Below, one piece after another: positions 10,186 to 20,496 of a stretch of 64,000 nt of DNA. Origin of the DNA: Betaproteobacteria bacterium Ga0077523 (lineage in GTDB: Bacteria; Pseudomonadota; Gammaproteobacteria; Burkholderiales; Ga0077523); contig LNDQ01000058.1 of NCBI GenBank assembly GCA_001464695.1, positions 1-64,000 on the forward strand. The letters run 5' to 3'. The notes below the pieces were generated by a model. The model worked only from the letters and a program-made list of their open reading frames with translations. It was not told the origin of the DNA and did no database searches. The first letter of the stretch is position 1. Each line of letters begins with the position of its first letter. A program made the translations under genes and the position numbers.

Positions 10186-11178
10186 ATGCTTCGACGCCAC
10201 TTCGCGCTCCGGGCCTTTGCCCTCGCTTCCCTCGCATTGCCTTCGTTGAACACCACCACCGCCATGGCGCAGGACCCTGCCTTGCCACACGCCGTCACCG
10301 GAGAACGACGGGCCTTTTCGGGTCGCCTCGGCACCGTGAGCTACTACGTGGCCGGCCCGTCGGAGACCAATGCCCCGCCGCTGCTGCTTGTCCACAGCAT
10401 CAACGCCGCCGGCTCGGCCTACGAAGTGCGACCGCTGCACGAGCACTACCGGACGCAGCGTACCGTGTACTCGATGGAACTACCCGGCTTCGGCCACTCG
10501 GATCGCAGCGACCGCGAATACTCCCCGCGCCTCATGACCGACGCGATCCTCGAGATGGTGGAAGAAATCCGCCGGCGCCAAGGGCCCGTTGCCGTCGACG
10601 CCCTGGCGCTGTCGCTCTCGTCGGAGTTCCTGGCACGCGCGGCATCGGAGGCACCGGATCGCTTCCGGTCCCTGGCCCTGGTGAGCCCCACGGGTTTCGA
10701 CAAGCGGGCGCCCTGGAACGGGCCGGACGGCAGCACGCGCGGCAAGCGGTGGTTGTACAACACGTTCACGGTCGGGCTCTGGAGTCGGGGCTTCTTCGAC
10801 CTCCTGACCTCGCGCCGCGGTGTGCGCTTCTTCCTCGAGAAGACCTGGGGTGCCAGGAACATCGACGAAGGCTTGCTCGAGTACGACCTGATCACCACCC
10901 GCGACCCCGATGCGCACCACGCGGTGTACTACTTCGTGTCGGGCTACCTGTTCAGTGCGGACATCACGCGGATCTACGAATCCCTGACCATGCCCGTGTG
11001 GATGAGCCACGGCGTTCGTGGAGACTTCACCGACTATCGCTACAAGCAGGCTTTCGCCGGCCGACCGAACTGGTCCTTCGACGTATTCCAGGCCGGCGCC
11101 CTGCCGCATTTCGAGGTGCCCGTGGAGTTCATGGCCAAGTATGACGCGTTCCTGGAGCATCCGAACCGCCAGGATTAG
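10186..11178 (+). CDS. Exported alpha/beta hydrolase
   Basis: A 330-residue protein with an N-terminal signal (RAFALASLALPSLNTTTAMA, cleavage before QDP) and an alpha/beta-hydrolase fold: oxyanion strand PPLLLVHSINAAGSAY, SMELPGFGHSDRSDREYS, and a C-terminal LPHFEVPVEF that offers the catalytic His. The nucleophile elbow is unusual: residues 141-145 read A-L-S-L-S instead of G-x-S-x-G, so Ser143 would act without either glycine. It may be an esterase, a haloperoxidase-like enzyme or a non-catalytic relative. The start at 10186 lacks a clear ribosome site; it was chosen for the signal peptide. It is divergent from the ECF42 operon and stands alone. Confidence 0.72.
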   Translation: MLRRHFALRAFALASLALPSLNTTTAMAQDPALPHAVTGERRAFSGRLGTVSYYVAGPSETNAPPLLLVHSINAAGSAYEVRPLHEHYRTQRTVYSMELPGFGHSDRSDREYSPRLMTDAILEMVEEIRRRQGPVAVDALALSLSSEFLARAASEAPDRFRSLALVSPTGFDKRAPWNGPDGSTRGKRWLYNTFTVGLWSRGFFDLLTSRRGVRFFLEKTWGARNIDEGLLEYDLITTRDPDAHHAVYYFVSGYLFSADITRIYESLTMPVWMSHGVRGDFTDYRYKQAFAGRPNWSFDVFQAGALPHFEVPVEFMAKYDAFLEHPNRQD

Positions 11179-11317
11179 GGCTCCCGTGCCTGTCTATCGA
11201 TTCGGTCCGTGACTCTGCCTTCGACGCGGCGCGATTCTGGCCTGCGCCTCACGTGCCATCCGACTACGCCGTGGTTCACAGGGCCTGTTACGAATCCCTG
11301 GGGTCCCACACCGAGCC

Positions 11318-12925
11318 TCAAGGATTCAAGGCCCATGCCTTGAGCTTCTTCGCCGCCGTGCCGAAACTGCCCAATTGGTAGACGGCCGCGCCCGCTGGTG
11401 AAAAGGTGAACGGCTCGAACGGTTCGGCGAGCATCTGGTCGAGGAATTCCCTGGTGGCGACGCCGGTGGTGACATGCGGATTGAAGCGCTCTCCGGAAGA
11501 CTTGGGAACGAACGTCGACACGTAGTCGATCAACGCCGCATTGTTGGGATCGTCGGGTGTGGTGACGAACGCATCCCACTGGCCGCTTGCCACCGTGAAC
11601 GGGGCTACGGCGGTAATCAGATCCTGTTGCAGCTTGATCAATTCAGGGGTGGGCCTCGCGACAATGCCGGCGACGCCAATGTCGTTGCTCGGGATGTAGT
11701 AGTACTTGAAGGCGTCCAGCTTCATGGCGTTCACGTTGGCGCTGCCAAGTACGTTGCCGGCCGCGGCGTAGACCTTGTCCAGGTCCGCAGTTCGGACGAA
11801 CCGCTGGACGAGCGTGATGTGCGGACGGTGCGTTGCGTCCAGGGCAAAGCCCTTGGGGAAGACCTCGAGCAGGCGGGCGTTGTTGGCTTCGGCATGCCGG
11901 AGCATCGTGGCGTCCGGCTCCAACAGGATGTCGATGGCCGTGACCGCCTTGGGTACGGCAGGGAAGACCAAGTTCCAGTCGTTCTTCATGTCGACAACGG
12001 TCCACCCATTCGCCTGCGCCTCGTCGAGCGCCTTGTCCAGATGGCCAATGGAGGACTTGCGGTCGTAGGCCCATTCGCGCTCGGCGTCCGTGTGGCGGAC
12101 TATGAGTGCGAACCGCGCGCCGCTGCCGGCGGTCGCCCATTGAAGCATCTGAAGGTCGCCGTCGGAATTGCCGAAGGCCGCGATGGGCCGGCGGCCGATG
12201 TGCGAGTGGATGCCCACGGGCTTGCCTTCCTTGTCGTCGACGAAGTTGAGTTGCGGCAGGCGCACGAGTACGGGCTTGCCCTCGCGCATCTCGAACTTCG
12301 TCTTGATGCTGCTGCCGACCACCTGTTCAGGCGGAATTCCGTAGACCTTCTCCACCCAGGGGCGCATGAACTCGATGCCCCCGCCGGAAACGATGAAGGT
12401 CTTGAAGCCGTTGGCACGCAGATACGCGAGCAGTTCCAGCATTGGCTGGTACACCATCTCCGTGTAGGGACGCTTGGTCACGGGATGCTTCGCGGTAGCG
12501 ATCCAGTGGCTCACGATCTGTTCGAATTCCTCCGTCGTCATGCCCGCGTGCGTGGCCATCACGATCTGCGCAATGGCGGGTTCGCCGCCGGCGAGGGCGG
12601 CCTTCACGTCGCCCTTCAGCAGCGAGGCAAAGGGTTCCTTGGTCTTCCATTCGGGATGCTGGGGCGCGAGCGCCTTCACCCGGTCCAGTGCGAAGAAAAG
12701 CTGGAAATACATCGGCTGCTCGGCCCAAAGCGTGCCGTCGTTGTCGAAGGTGGCGATGCGCTCAGCGGGCGGTACAAAGTCGGGCGAACCTCCCTGGGTG
12801 ACCTTCTCGACGAATTGAATGATCGCCTGCTTGGGCGCGCTATCGTTCCATGACGGCAACGGATCGGCCGCGAAAGCGCTCACCGCGGACAACGCCGAAA
12901 CGAACACAATCAGTAGTCTGTTCAT
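11318..12925 (-). CDS. Exported two-domain protein: HAD phosphatase fused to 2H phosphoesterase
   Basis: A 535-residue protein with a signal peptide (LLIVFVSALSAVSAFA, cleavage before ADP). Residues about 25-320 form a haloacid-dehalogenase domain of the phosphoserine-phosphatase type: motif I D61-N-D63-G-T, motif II FIVSGGG near 177-183, motif IV FGNSDGD near 251-257. Residues about 325-535 carry the two H-x-T motifs of the 2H phosphoesterase/2'-5' RNA ligase superfamily: H369-I-T and H484-V-T. Both catalytic sets look intact. Predicted activities are phosphomonoester hydrolysis and 2',3'-cyclic or linear phosphodiester hydrolysis in the periplasm. It is the last gene of a run with two arylsulfatases on the same strand, 103 bases after the nearer one. 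The fusion is seen directly; substrates are unknown. Confidence 0.85.
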   Translation of the reverse strand: MNRLLIVFVSALSAVSAFAADPLPSWNDSAPKQAIIQFVEKVTQGGSPDFVPPAERIATFDNDGTLWAEQPMYFQLFFALDRVKALAPQHPEWKTKEPFASLLKGDVKAALAGGEPAIAQIVMATHAGMTTEEFEQIVSHWIATAKHPVTKRPYTEMVYQPMLELLAYLRANGFKTFIVSGGGIEFMRPWVEKVYGIPPEQVVGSSIKTKFEMREGKPVLVRLPQLNFVDDKEGKPVGIHSHIGRRPIAAFGNSDGDLQMLQWATAGSGARFALIVRHTDAEREWAYDRKSSIGHLDKALDEAQANGWTVVDMKNDWNLVFPAVPKAVTAIDILLEPDATMLRHAEANNARLLEVFPKGFALDATHRPHITLVQRFVRTADLDKVYAAAGNVLGSANVNAMKLDAFKYYYIPSNDIGVAGIVARPTPELIKLQQDLITAVAPFTVASGQWDAFVTTPDDPNNAALIDYVSTFVPKSSGERFNPHVTTGVATREFLDQMLAEPFEPFTFSPAGAAVYQLGSFGTAAKKLKAWALNP

Positions 12926-13028
12926 CGCAATTCCCCATTCGCCCCTCGACTGCCTGCGTCGGGATGCCGATCGATTGCAAGAAGGAACGAGGCGCCCCAG
13001 TCTGGCAGCACCTCGATCCCAAACCGCT

Positions 13029-14615
<1,587 letters not shown>

Positions 14616-14740
14616 GTCTTCTCTCCCTTGTTACCTCTCGACGATTCCCGCAAAGCAGGAGCACCCGTCGGACCCGATCAACGCCAGGTCTCGGTGCTCC
14701 CGGGTTGCAGACTCAAGCACGTGCCACCCGGCGCTGACTT

Positions 14741-14766
14741 GCAGCACCCGTGAGAATGGGTGCTGC
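14741..14766 (-). other. Nine-pair stem-loop between the two arylsulfatase genes
   Basis: GCAGCACCC (14741-14749) pairs perfectly with GGGTGCTGC (14758-14766) around an 8-base loop. No T-run follows on either strand, so it is more likely an mRNA-stabilising or partial-termination hairpin between the sulfatase genes than a full terminator. Confidence 0.5.
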
Positions 14767-14804
14767 AGCCCGCGATGATGCGGACTCCCACGGTCAGAGT
14801 GAGC

Positions 14805-16361
14805 TCACTGCTTCCCGACGTTGCTCATCACCGCTTCCATCACACGGTCGAGGTTGAAGCTCCCCGGTTTCTGCCGCGGCGGAAACTCCTTGAAGCTCTG
14901 CAGCCACTGTCCCACGAAAGCCCCTGCCGGCGCCATGAGGAACATCCGATCCATGTACCAGCGCTGATAGTCCATCGCGTACTCTTCCTCCGCACGTTCG
15001 AACGGGTCCATGCGCAGGTTCGTGAGTGACGGAGCACGCAGGGGAACGAATGGCTCCTGCCACACCTTGAGGCCCTTGCCGTCCTGCCGGAGGAAGGTGA
15101 TCTTCCACGCGTCGTAGCGCAGCGCGGCCACGCTGCCGTCGTCGGTCCAGTAGATGAACTCGTGGCGTGGCCACGCCGCTTCGCCGCGCAAAGCGGGGCC
15201 GAGGTCGTAGCCGTCGAGATGCACCTTGTAAGTCCTGTCACCGATCGTGCGACCCTTCAAGAGGTCTTCCTTGGCGGTCTTGTCGCCGGCTGCGGCGACC
15301 AGCGTGGTCAGCATGTCCTCGTGCGCGCCGATATCGTTGATCACCGTGCCGGGCTTGACGACGCCCGGCCACCTGATCATCGTCGGTACGCGGTAGCCGC
15401 CTTCCCATTGGGTGTTCTTCTCACCGCGAAACATCGTGCTGCCGCCATCGGGCCAGGTGAACGTCTCGGCGCCGTTGTCAGTGGAATACATGACGATCGT
15501 GTTCTCGTCGAGCCCCAGCTCCTTGAGCCGGGCGAGCACCTGCCCCACATGTCCATCGTGCTCGGCCATGCCGTCCGCATAGATACCCAACCCGGTCTTG
15601 CCGGCCGATTCCTTCTTGAGGTGCGTGAAGACGTGCATGCGGGTGGAGTTCCACCACAGGAAGAACGGCTTGTCGGCCTGCTTCGCGCGCTCCATGAAAT
15701 CGAGCGCCTTGGCAGTGACTTCCTCATCGATGGTCTCCATGCGCTTGCGGGTGAGCGCGCCGGTGTCGGTGATGCGACCGTCGGCGAAGCTGTGGATGAC
15801 GCCGCGCGGACCGAAGCGCTTCTTGAACTCAGGACTCTTCGGGTAGTCGGCGTTCTCCGGTTCTTCCTCTGCGTTCAGGTGGTAGAGATTGCCGAAGAAC
15901 TCGTCGAACCCATGGTTCGTCGGCAGCATGTCATCGCGATCACCGAGGTGATTCTTGCCGAACTGCCCGGTGACGTAGCCCTGTGCCTTGAGCAAAGTGG
16001 CGATCGTCGGGTCTTCCTTCTTCATGCCCTCGGGCGCGCCCGGCAGACCGACCTTGGTGAGGCCGGTGCGAATCGGCGACTGGCCGGTGATGAACGCTGC
16101 GCGGCCGGCGGTGCAGCTCTGCTGCCCATACCAGTCGGTGAAGATCGCGCCCTCTTTTGCGATGCGGTCGATGTTCGGGGTCCGGTAACCCATCATGCCC
16201 ATGTTGTAGGCGCTGACGTTGAATTGACCGATGTCATCCCCCCAGATGACGAGGATGTTGGGTTGCTTCGCTTCTGCCTGCGCGGACAACAGGCCGAGGG
16301 TCGTGAACAGCGCGACCATGAGACCTTTCGATGCGGATAACCCGCCAGCCATTGACTTCAT
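14805..16361 (-). CDS. Arylsulfatase, exported (paralogue 2)
   Basis: A 518-residue type I sulfatase. The ATG at 16361 was chosen because GGAGG precedes it by 7 bases; a longer frame upstream has no ribosome site. Signal peptide LMVALFTTLGLLSAQAEA is followed by the metal site ILVIWGDDIG and the formylglycine motif C83-T-A-G-R87. Further family elements are STDNGAETF and GEKNTQWEGGYRVPTMIRWPG. It is paralogous to the next gene downstream and separated from it by 189 bases containing a strong hairpin. Two different sulfatases side by side suggest stepwise removal of sulfate groups from one substrate or two related substrates. Confidence 0.93.
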   Translation of the reverse strand: MKSMAGGLSASKGLMVALFTTLGLLSAQAEAKQPNILVIWGDDIGQFNVSAYNMGMMGYRTPNIDRIAKEGAIFTDWYGQQSCTAGRAAFITGQSPIRTGLTKVGLPGAPEGMKKEDPTIATLLKAQGYVTGQFGKNHLGDRDDMLPTNHGFDEFFGNLYHLNAEEEPENADYPKSPEFKKRFGPRGVIHSFADGRITDTGALTRKRMETIDEEVTAKALDFMERAKQADKPFFLWWNSTRMHVFTHLKKESAGKTGLGIYADGMAEHDGHVGQVLARLKELGLDENTIVMYSTDNGAETFTWPDGGSTMFRGEKNTQWEGGYRVPTMIRWPGVVKPGTVINDIGAHEDMLTTLVAAAGDKTAKEDLLKGRTIGDRTYKVHLDGYDLGPALRGEAAWPRHEFIYWTDDGSVAALRYDAWKITFLRQDGKGLKVWQEPFVPLRAPSLTNLRMDPFERAEEEYAMDYQRWYMDRMFLMAPAGAFVGQWLQSFKEFPPRQKPGSFNLDRVMEAVMSNVGKQ

Positions 16362-16571
16362 CAGGACCCCTCCGGTTTGAACTGGTTTTGGTGCTGCCGA
16401 CGTCACCCTTAACGGTCGGCGGAACAGGCTTCCGGTCTATTCGCGACACCCGACTTTCAGCACTCTAACCGATCCTCGTCCGGCAGGTCGCTGCATCGCC
16501 GCCAGTCCTGTGCTGCTCCCGGCAGATCACGTCCATCGTCCGGCACTCCGCGGATCGCGCGTCGACGGATG

Positions 16572-17573
16572 TCAGAATGCGGCGACTCGCTGGATGACCC
16601 AGAACATCGCGAAGCTGCCGATGGCATAGGGCGGAACGCGCCAGGCCCAGGTCGGTGCCTGCACGCCCGAACGGCGGGCGACTCTTCGGGCCAGGGCCAG
16701 GCTTGCGATGACGCACCCGATGAACAGGATCTGTCCGATCTCGACGCCGACATTGAAGCACAGCAGCGCGACGGGGATCGCGGTTTGCGGCAAACCCACC
16801 TCGCTCAATGCACCGGCGAAGCCGAAGCCGTGCAGCAAACCGAAGACGAATGCGACCAGCCAGGGAAAGCGTTGCGTGAGCCCTGCCTGGCTCTCCCGGC
16901 CACGGACGATTTCGGCCGCCACGAACACGATGCTGAGCGCGATGGTGGCTTCCACCGGCGGCCCCGGCACATGCACGAATCCGAGCGTCGCGCCGGCCAG
17001 GGTGATGCTGTGCGCCAGCGTGAACGCCGTTACGGTCACGATGAGGCGCCGCACGCCTTGCACCAGGATCAACAGTGCGAGCACGAACAGCAGGTGGTCG
17101 AACCCTCCCAGAATGTGCTCCATGCCGAGCACGAGATAGGTGCGGGCGATCTGCATCGCACCCGATGCGGCCTCGACCACGAAGGACGCAGCGGAGGGCG
17201 TGAGGCGTGTCACCTGCGCCGTGCCGTCGAGGCGCTCGATGCGCACGAGCACGTCGGTCATCGTTACGCTGAGCCCCTTGATCCCGATCCGGCCTTGCGC
17301 CAACCCGCCTGCGCAGCGGATCGCCCAGCGCTCGGTGAACGCGCCGTTGACCATCGCGGCGCGCGGCTCGCTCACACTCCTGCAAGTCGCCGGCAGTTCG
17401 GGGTAGAGCCCGAGGCGAAGGTTCTCGCCGAGCCCCGGCACCTTCCAGAACACGTCGTAGGCGTCGTCTGCGGTCTGGCGAAACTCCAGGTATCCAGGGC
17501 GCACCTCGTGCGCCGCGGCGGGCGTGGCTACGAACGCCAGGAGCAGATGCACGATCAGCAGCGCGCGATTCAT
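16572..17573 (-). CDS. HupE/UreJ-family membrane protein
   Basis: A 333-residue protein with a signal peptide (LLIVHLLLAFVATPAAA, mature start HEVRPGYLEF), a periplasmic domain to about residue 150, and six to seven membrane helices carrying the family His motifs (GMEHILGGFDHLLFVLALL, FTLAHSITL, GLLHGFGFAGAL). HupE/UreJ relatives are nickel or cobalt permeases; this longer N-terminally extended subgroup has no settled function. It follows the PPIase gene by 18 bases and, with the DUF3604 gene, forms a three-gene operon. A metal supplied to the neighbouring exported metalloenzymes would fit, but that is inference. Confidence 0.87.
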   Translation of the reverse strand: MNRALLIVHLLLAFVATPAAAHEVRPGYLEFRQTADDAYDVFWKVPGLGENLRLGLYPELPATCRSVSEPRAAMVNGAFTERWAIRCAGGLAQGRIGIKGLSVTMTDVLVRIERLDGTAQVTRLTPSAASFVVEAASGAMQIARTYLVLGMEHILGGFDHLLFVLALLILVQGVRRLIVTVTAFTLAHSITLAGATLGFVHVPGPPVEATIALSIVFVAAEIVRGRESQAGLTQRFPWLVAFVFGLLHGFGFAGALSEVGLPQTAIPVALLCFNVGVEIGQILFIGCVIASLALARRVARRSGVQAPTWAWRVPPYAIGSFAMFWVIQRVAAF

Positions 17574-17591
17574 CGACGGCAGCCGATCCGG

Positions 17592-18440
17592 CTACTGCGC
17601 GGGCAGCCCCGGCAAGTCGACCGTGACTTCATAGCGCTTCAGCAGTTCCTGGTAGGTCTGCTCGTTCGCCTCGACCCGTCGTGCGTTGATCCACTCGCGC
17701 CGAACCGCATCGCGAACATCCGCCAGCGCCGGCACGTGCCCCTCCGTACGTTCGCTCACTCGCACCAGGTGCACGCCGAAGCCGGACTCGGTCGGGCCCT
17801 CCCATCGGCCCGGCGCGAGCCCCTTCAGTGCTGTGGCGAACGCTGCACCGAATTGCTTGGCGACCACGTTCTCCGGGATGGCCGTGAAGCGGCGCTCCAG
17901 CAGGAACGGGTCGCCGAGGGAGGACCATTCATCCTTGGCGTCACCTCGCCTCAACCGGGTAAGCAACGCCTCGGCATCGCGCGCGAGGTTCGCGCCATGC
18001 TTCCCGGGGTCGAGATAGACCTGGCTGAAGGTGAACGCAGGTTCCACGCGAAACGAATCGGGATGCGCCGCCAGGTATGCGGTCAAGTCGGCGTCGCTCG
18101 GTTCGGCCGGCGCCGCACGATCCTCCGAAATGAACTCCATCTTCTGCCGCAGGCGGCGGCGGATGACCGTATCGTCCTGGTCCAGCCCCAACGCCATCCC
18201 TTCGCGGTAGTAGACCTCTTCGCGAATGCGCTCGCGGACGAGTCCTGCAAGCTCGTCAGCCGTGGGCGAGCGCTGCCAGGTCTTCGCAAAGCCGAGAGCG
18301 AGACTCTCGACCTGGCCCCGCGTGATCACGATCCGACCCGGCTCCGCACCGCTGCGCTTGGACACCATTGCGTAGGCCGCGAAGAGCGCAGCCCCCAGCA
18401 ACAGGAAATGCAGCAGCGGTTCGCGCAGGAACCTCCGCAC
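17592..18440 (-). CDS. Parvulin-type peptidyl-prolyl cis-trans isomerase, membrane-anchored
   Basis: A 282-residue protein with a single N-terminal anchor (LLHFLLLGAALFAAYAMV), a SurA/PpiD-like helical segment (residues about 40-110, REEVYYREGMALGLDQDD) and a PPIC rotamase-like C-terminal half (FTFSQVYLD, GDPFLLERRFTAIPENVVAKQFG, GFGVHLVRVSERTEGHVPAL). It probably assists folding of exported proteins on the periplasmic side. The GTG start lies 2 bases after the DUF3604 stop and the gene ends 18 bases before the HupE-like gene, so the three are co-transcribed. A dedicated folding factor for the neighbouring lipoprotein or sulfatases is possible but not shown. Confidence 0.85.
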   Translation of the reverse strand: MRRFLREPLLHFLLLGAALFAAYAMVSKRSGAEPGRIVITRGQVESLALGFAKTWQRSPTADELAGLVRERIREEVYYREGMALGLDQDDTVIRRRLRQKMEFISEDRAAPAEPSDADLTAYLAAHPDSFRVEPAFTFSQVYLDPGKHGANLARDAEALLTRLRRGDAKDEWSSLGDPFLLERRFTAIPENVVAKQFGAAFATALKGLAPGRWEGPTESGFGVHLVRVSERTEGHVPALADVRDAVRREWINARRVEANEQTYQELLKRYEVTVDLPGLPAQ

Positions 18441-18442
18441 GC

Positions 18443-20335
18443 TCAGGGGTTTTGCGGCGTGTACCAGATCGGCGAGCTCCAGGCGCGCTCCTGGATGGTC
18501 GCCGGTACTTTCGTGAGGGGTGTCATGTTCTGGCGCACTGCGTCGTAGGTGTTCCAGCGGGGGGTCGGAACCTCGAGGACGCGGGCATAGTAGAAGGCGC
18601 GCTCGCCCGCCTTGAACGCCGGATCGGTCCAGCTCGCGGCAAGCTGTGTCGCGCCGATCTCGTTCGTGTAGGTGGCCGTCTTCAGGTCGACGCTGTTACC
18701 GACCGGGGCGAGCTTGCCGTTCGCGCCGATCTTGCGATCGCCCGACCAGGCAACGTCGAAGACCTTCTCGTGTTGCTTGCCGGCCGCGTCGACCCAGCCC
18801 TTGACGATCTGGACCCGATCGAGATTGCCACTGTTCGGGTCCTTGATCGCCATGACGAGGAACGTGGGCGCCTTGCCGGCACCCGGCTTCAGGTCCCCAC
18901 CCATGGGAACGCCCTTGGCATAGGCGAGCTTCACGAAATCCGGCTTGTTCACCTCGTCCGCAGCATAGTCGAAGCTGCCGAAGAAGCGCACTTTCATCAT
19001 CGGTCCCGAGGTAGCGAAGGTCTCCTTGCGCTGCATCGCATCCCAGATGGCCTCGCGCGTGTTCTGCGGTGCCCAGACCCCGGCCAGTCCGCCCGAGCTG
19101 AATTCCTGGATCTGCTGGATCTGACCTGCGGGTGCGCCGGGCAAGCCGGTCAAGCGCTCCTTCGCATTGTTCTCGAAGGCGAACTTGCCCGTGAAGTTGT
19201 ATTCCTCGTGACTGGCTGCCGCATTGTGCGTGTCGGTGTCGCCGATGAATCCGTACTTGAACGGATTGCCGGCGCCTGTCTTGTCCTGGCTCATGCCGTC
19301 GAGCAGCGCCTGGCGGACGAAGCTGCCCTTGCGGCGCTTCGGCCGCTCGAAATCCGCCGACAGCGTGTAGTCCCATTGCTCGAATCCGGCGAACTCGTCG
19401 GTCGGTGAAAGGTCGGGGTGGGTTTCCGAAGTACCCTTGATCTGGGTGATCTCGTACAGCGGTTCGTTGTCCGCGCGGGTCTTGTTGTAGGCCGCATCGA
19501 TCGGCTTGCCGTCACGCTTCACCGTGTCGAACATGAGGCCGTCGCTCGCATTGCCGTTGTGCGGGATGGCGAACAACGTTGAACTCCTGGCGCGCTGCTC
19601 GTCCATCCATTTCCACAGGACTTCCGGATCGTCGGAGTCGAGCGCCGACAGCACGAGGTCCGGCAAGTGTTGGGTGTCGCGAAAGACGATCACCCGGTGC
19701 AGGTTGCGTTTCTGCGGATTCGAAGTCCATTCGAAGCCGGCGAAGGTGGTGAACTTGCCGGGCACGTAGTTGGCGTCGGCTGCCTTGATGATCTCGGCCC
19801 AGACCGACCGCGCCAGCGCCGGGTCGCTCAGTTGCGGGTCGACCTTGCCGGCACTCATGTCGCGCAGAACGCCGGCAAAGGCCTGGAGCCGCACGTTGGC
19901 GTCCGACGAAGTCACGCCCTTGGCGAGCTCGGTCTTGCTGAGCGGGCTGTCGGGGTTCGCCATCTGGTTGAACACACCCATGTACTCGGCGTGGTCGGCA
20001 ACCATGTAGAAGTCGAGTGGCGTCTTCAGCTGCAGGTCCGGGCCGCCGCTGCCGGTGATCGCCTTGCCCTGCGCCCAGGCGTAGGCATCGGACGGCGTCG
20101 TCTTGGAGCCATTGGTGAACCCGTCGAAGGACCATCCGGTGTGGACATGGACATCACCGAAATAGGCGTTGTTCTCCGGATTGGGGGGCGGCAACGTGGC
20201 TGCCGGCACTGCTGGTGCCGCGGGCGCAGATGCCGTGGGTGCAGGCGGCGACGAAGAAGGCGAGCAGGCCGATACTGCCAGGGCGAGACCCGTGCAGATT
20301 GCGGTAATCGGGAAACGGATTCGCCTGACATTCAT
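18443..20335 (-). CDS. DUF3604 lipoprotein with PHP-like metal motifs
   Basis: A 630-residue lipoprotein: signal with lipobox V-S-A-C24, then a Pro/Ala linker to about residue 55. The DUF3604 domain fills the rest. It contains a series of metal-ligand-like motifs in the order seen in PHP phosphoesterases: DVHVHTGWS (His63, His65), VADHAEY (Asp114, His115), IPHNGN (His259) and GDTDTHN (Asp366-His370). A hydrolase using two or three metal ions at the outer membrane or periplasm is a reasonable inference; the family has no established activity that I know of. It heads the operon with the PPIase and HupE-like genes, upstream of two arylsulfatases. AGGA precedes the ATG. Confidence 0.88.
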   Translation of the reverse strand: MNVRRIRFPITAICTGLALAVSACSPSSSPPAPTASAPAAPAVPAATLPPPNPENNAYFGDVHVHTGWSFDGFTNGSKTTPSDAYAWAQGKAITGSGGPDLQLKTPLDFYMVADHAEYMGVFNQMANPDSPLSKTELAKGVTSSDANVRLQAFAGVLRDMSAGKVDPQLSDPALARSVWAEIIKAADANYVPGKFTTFAGFEWTSNPQKRNLHRVIVFRDTQHLPDLVLSALDSDDPEVLWKWMDEQRARSSTLFAIPHNGNASDGLMFDTVKRDGKPIDAAYNKTRADNEPLYEITQIKGTSETHPDLSPTDEFAGFEQWDYTLSADFERPKRRKGSFVRQALLDGMSQDKTGAGNPFKYGFIGDTDTHNAAASHEEYNFTGKFAFENNAKERLTGLPGAPAGQIQQIQEFSSGGLAGVWAPQNTREAIWDAMQRKETFATSGPMMKVRFFGSFDYAADEVNKPDFVKLAYAKGVPMGGDLKPGAGKAPTFLVMAIKDPNSGNLDRVQIVKGWVDAAGKQHEKVFDVAWSGDRKIGANGKLAPVGNSVDLKTATYTNEIGATQLAASWTDPAFKAGERAFYYARVLEVPTPRWNTYDAVRQNMTPLTKVPATIQERAWSSPIWYTPQNP

Positions 20336-20496
20336 GGGTTGGTCCTCATTGCGATGGGTGCGCCTGCAGTCGATGCGTTCGGGCGTGCGGACTGCGTTGC
20401 GCCCGGCATCATATCCGACGGGGCGATGCCTTTGCCGGGATTGAACGGCGGCCGCCGCGGCAGCACAAGAAAGAACGCGTTGGCGACCCTACAACT

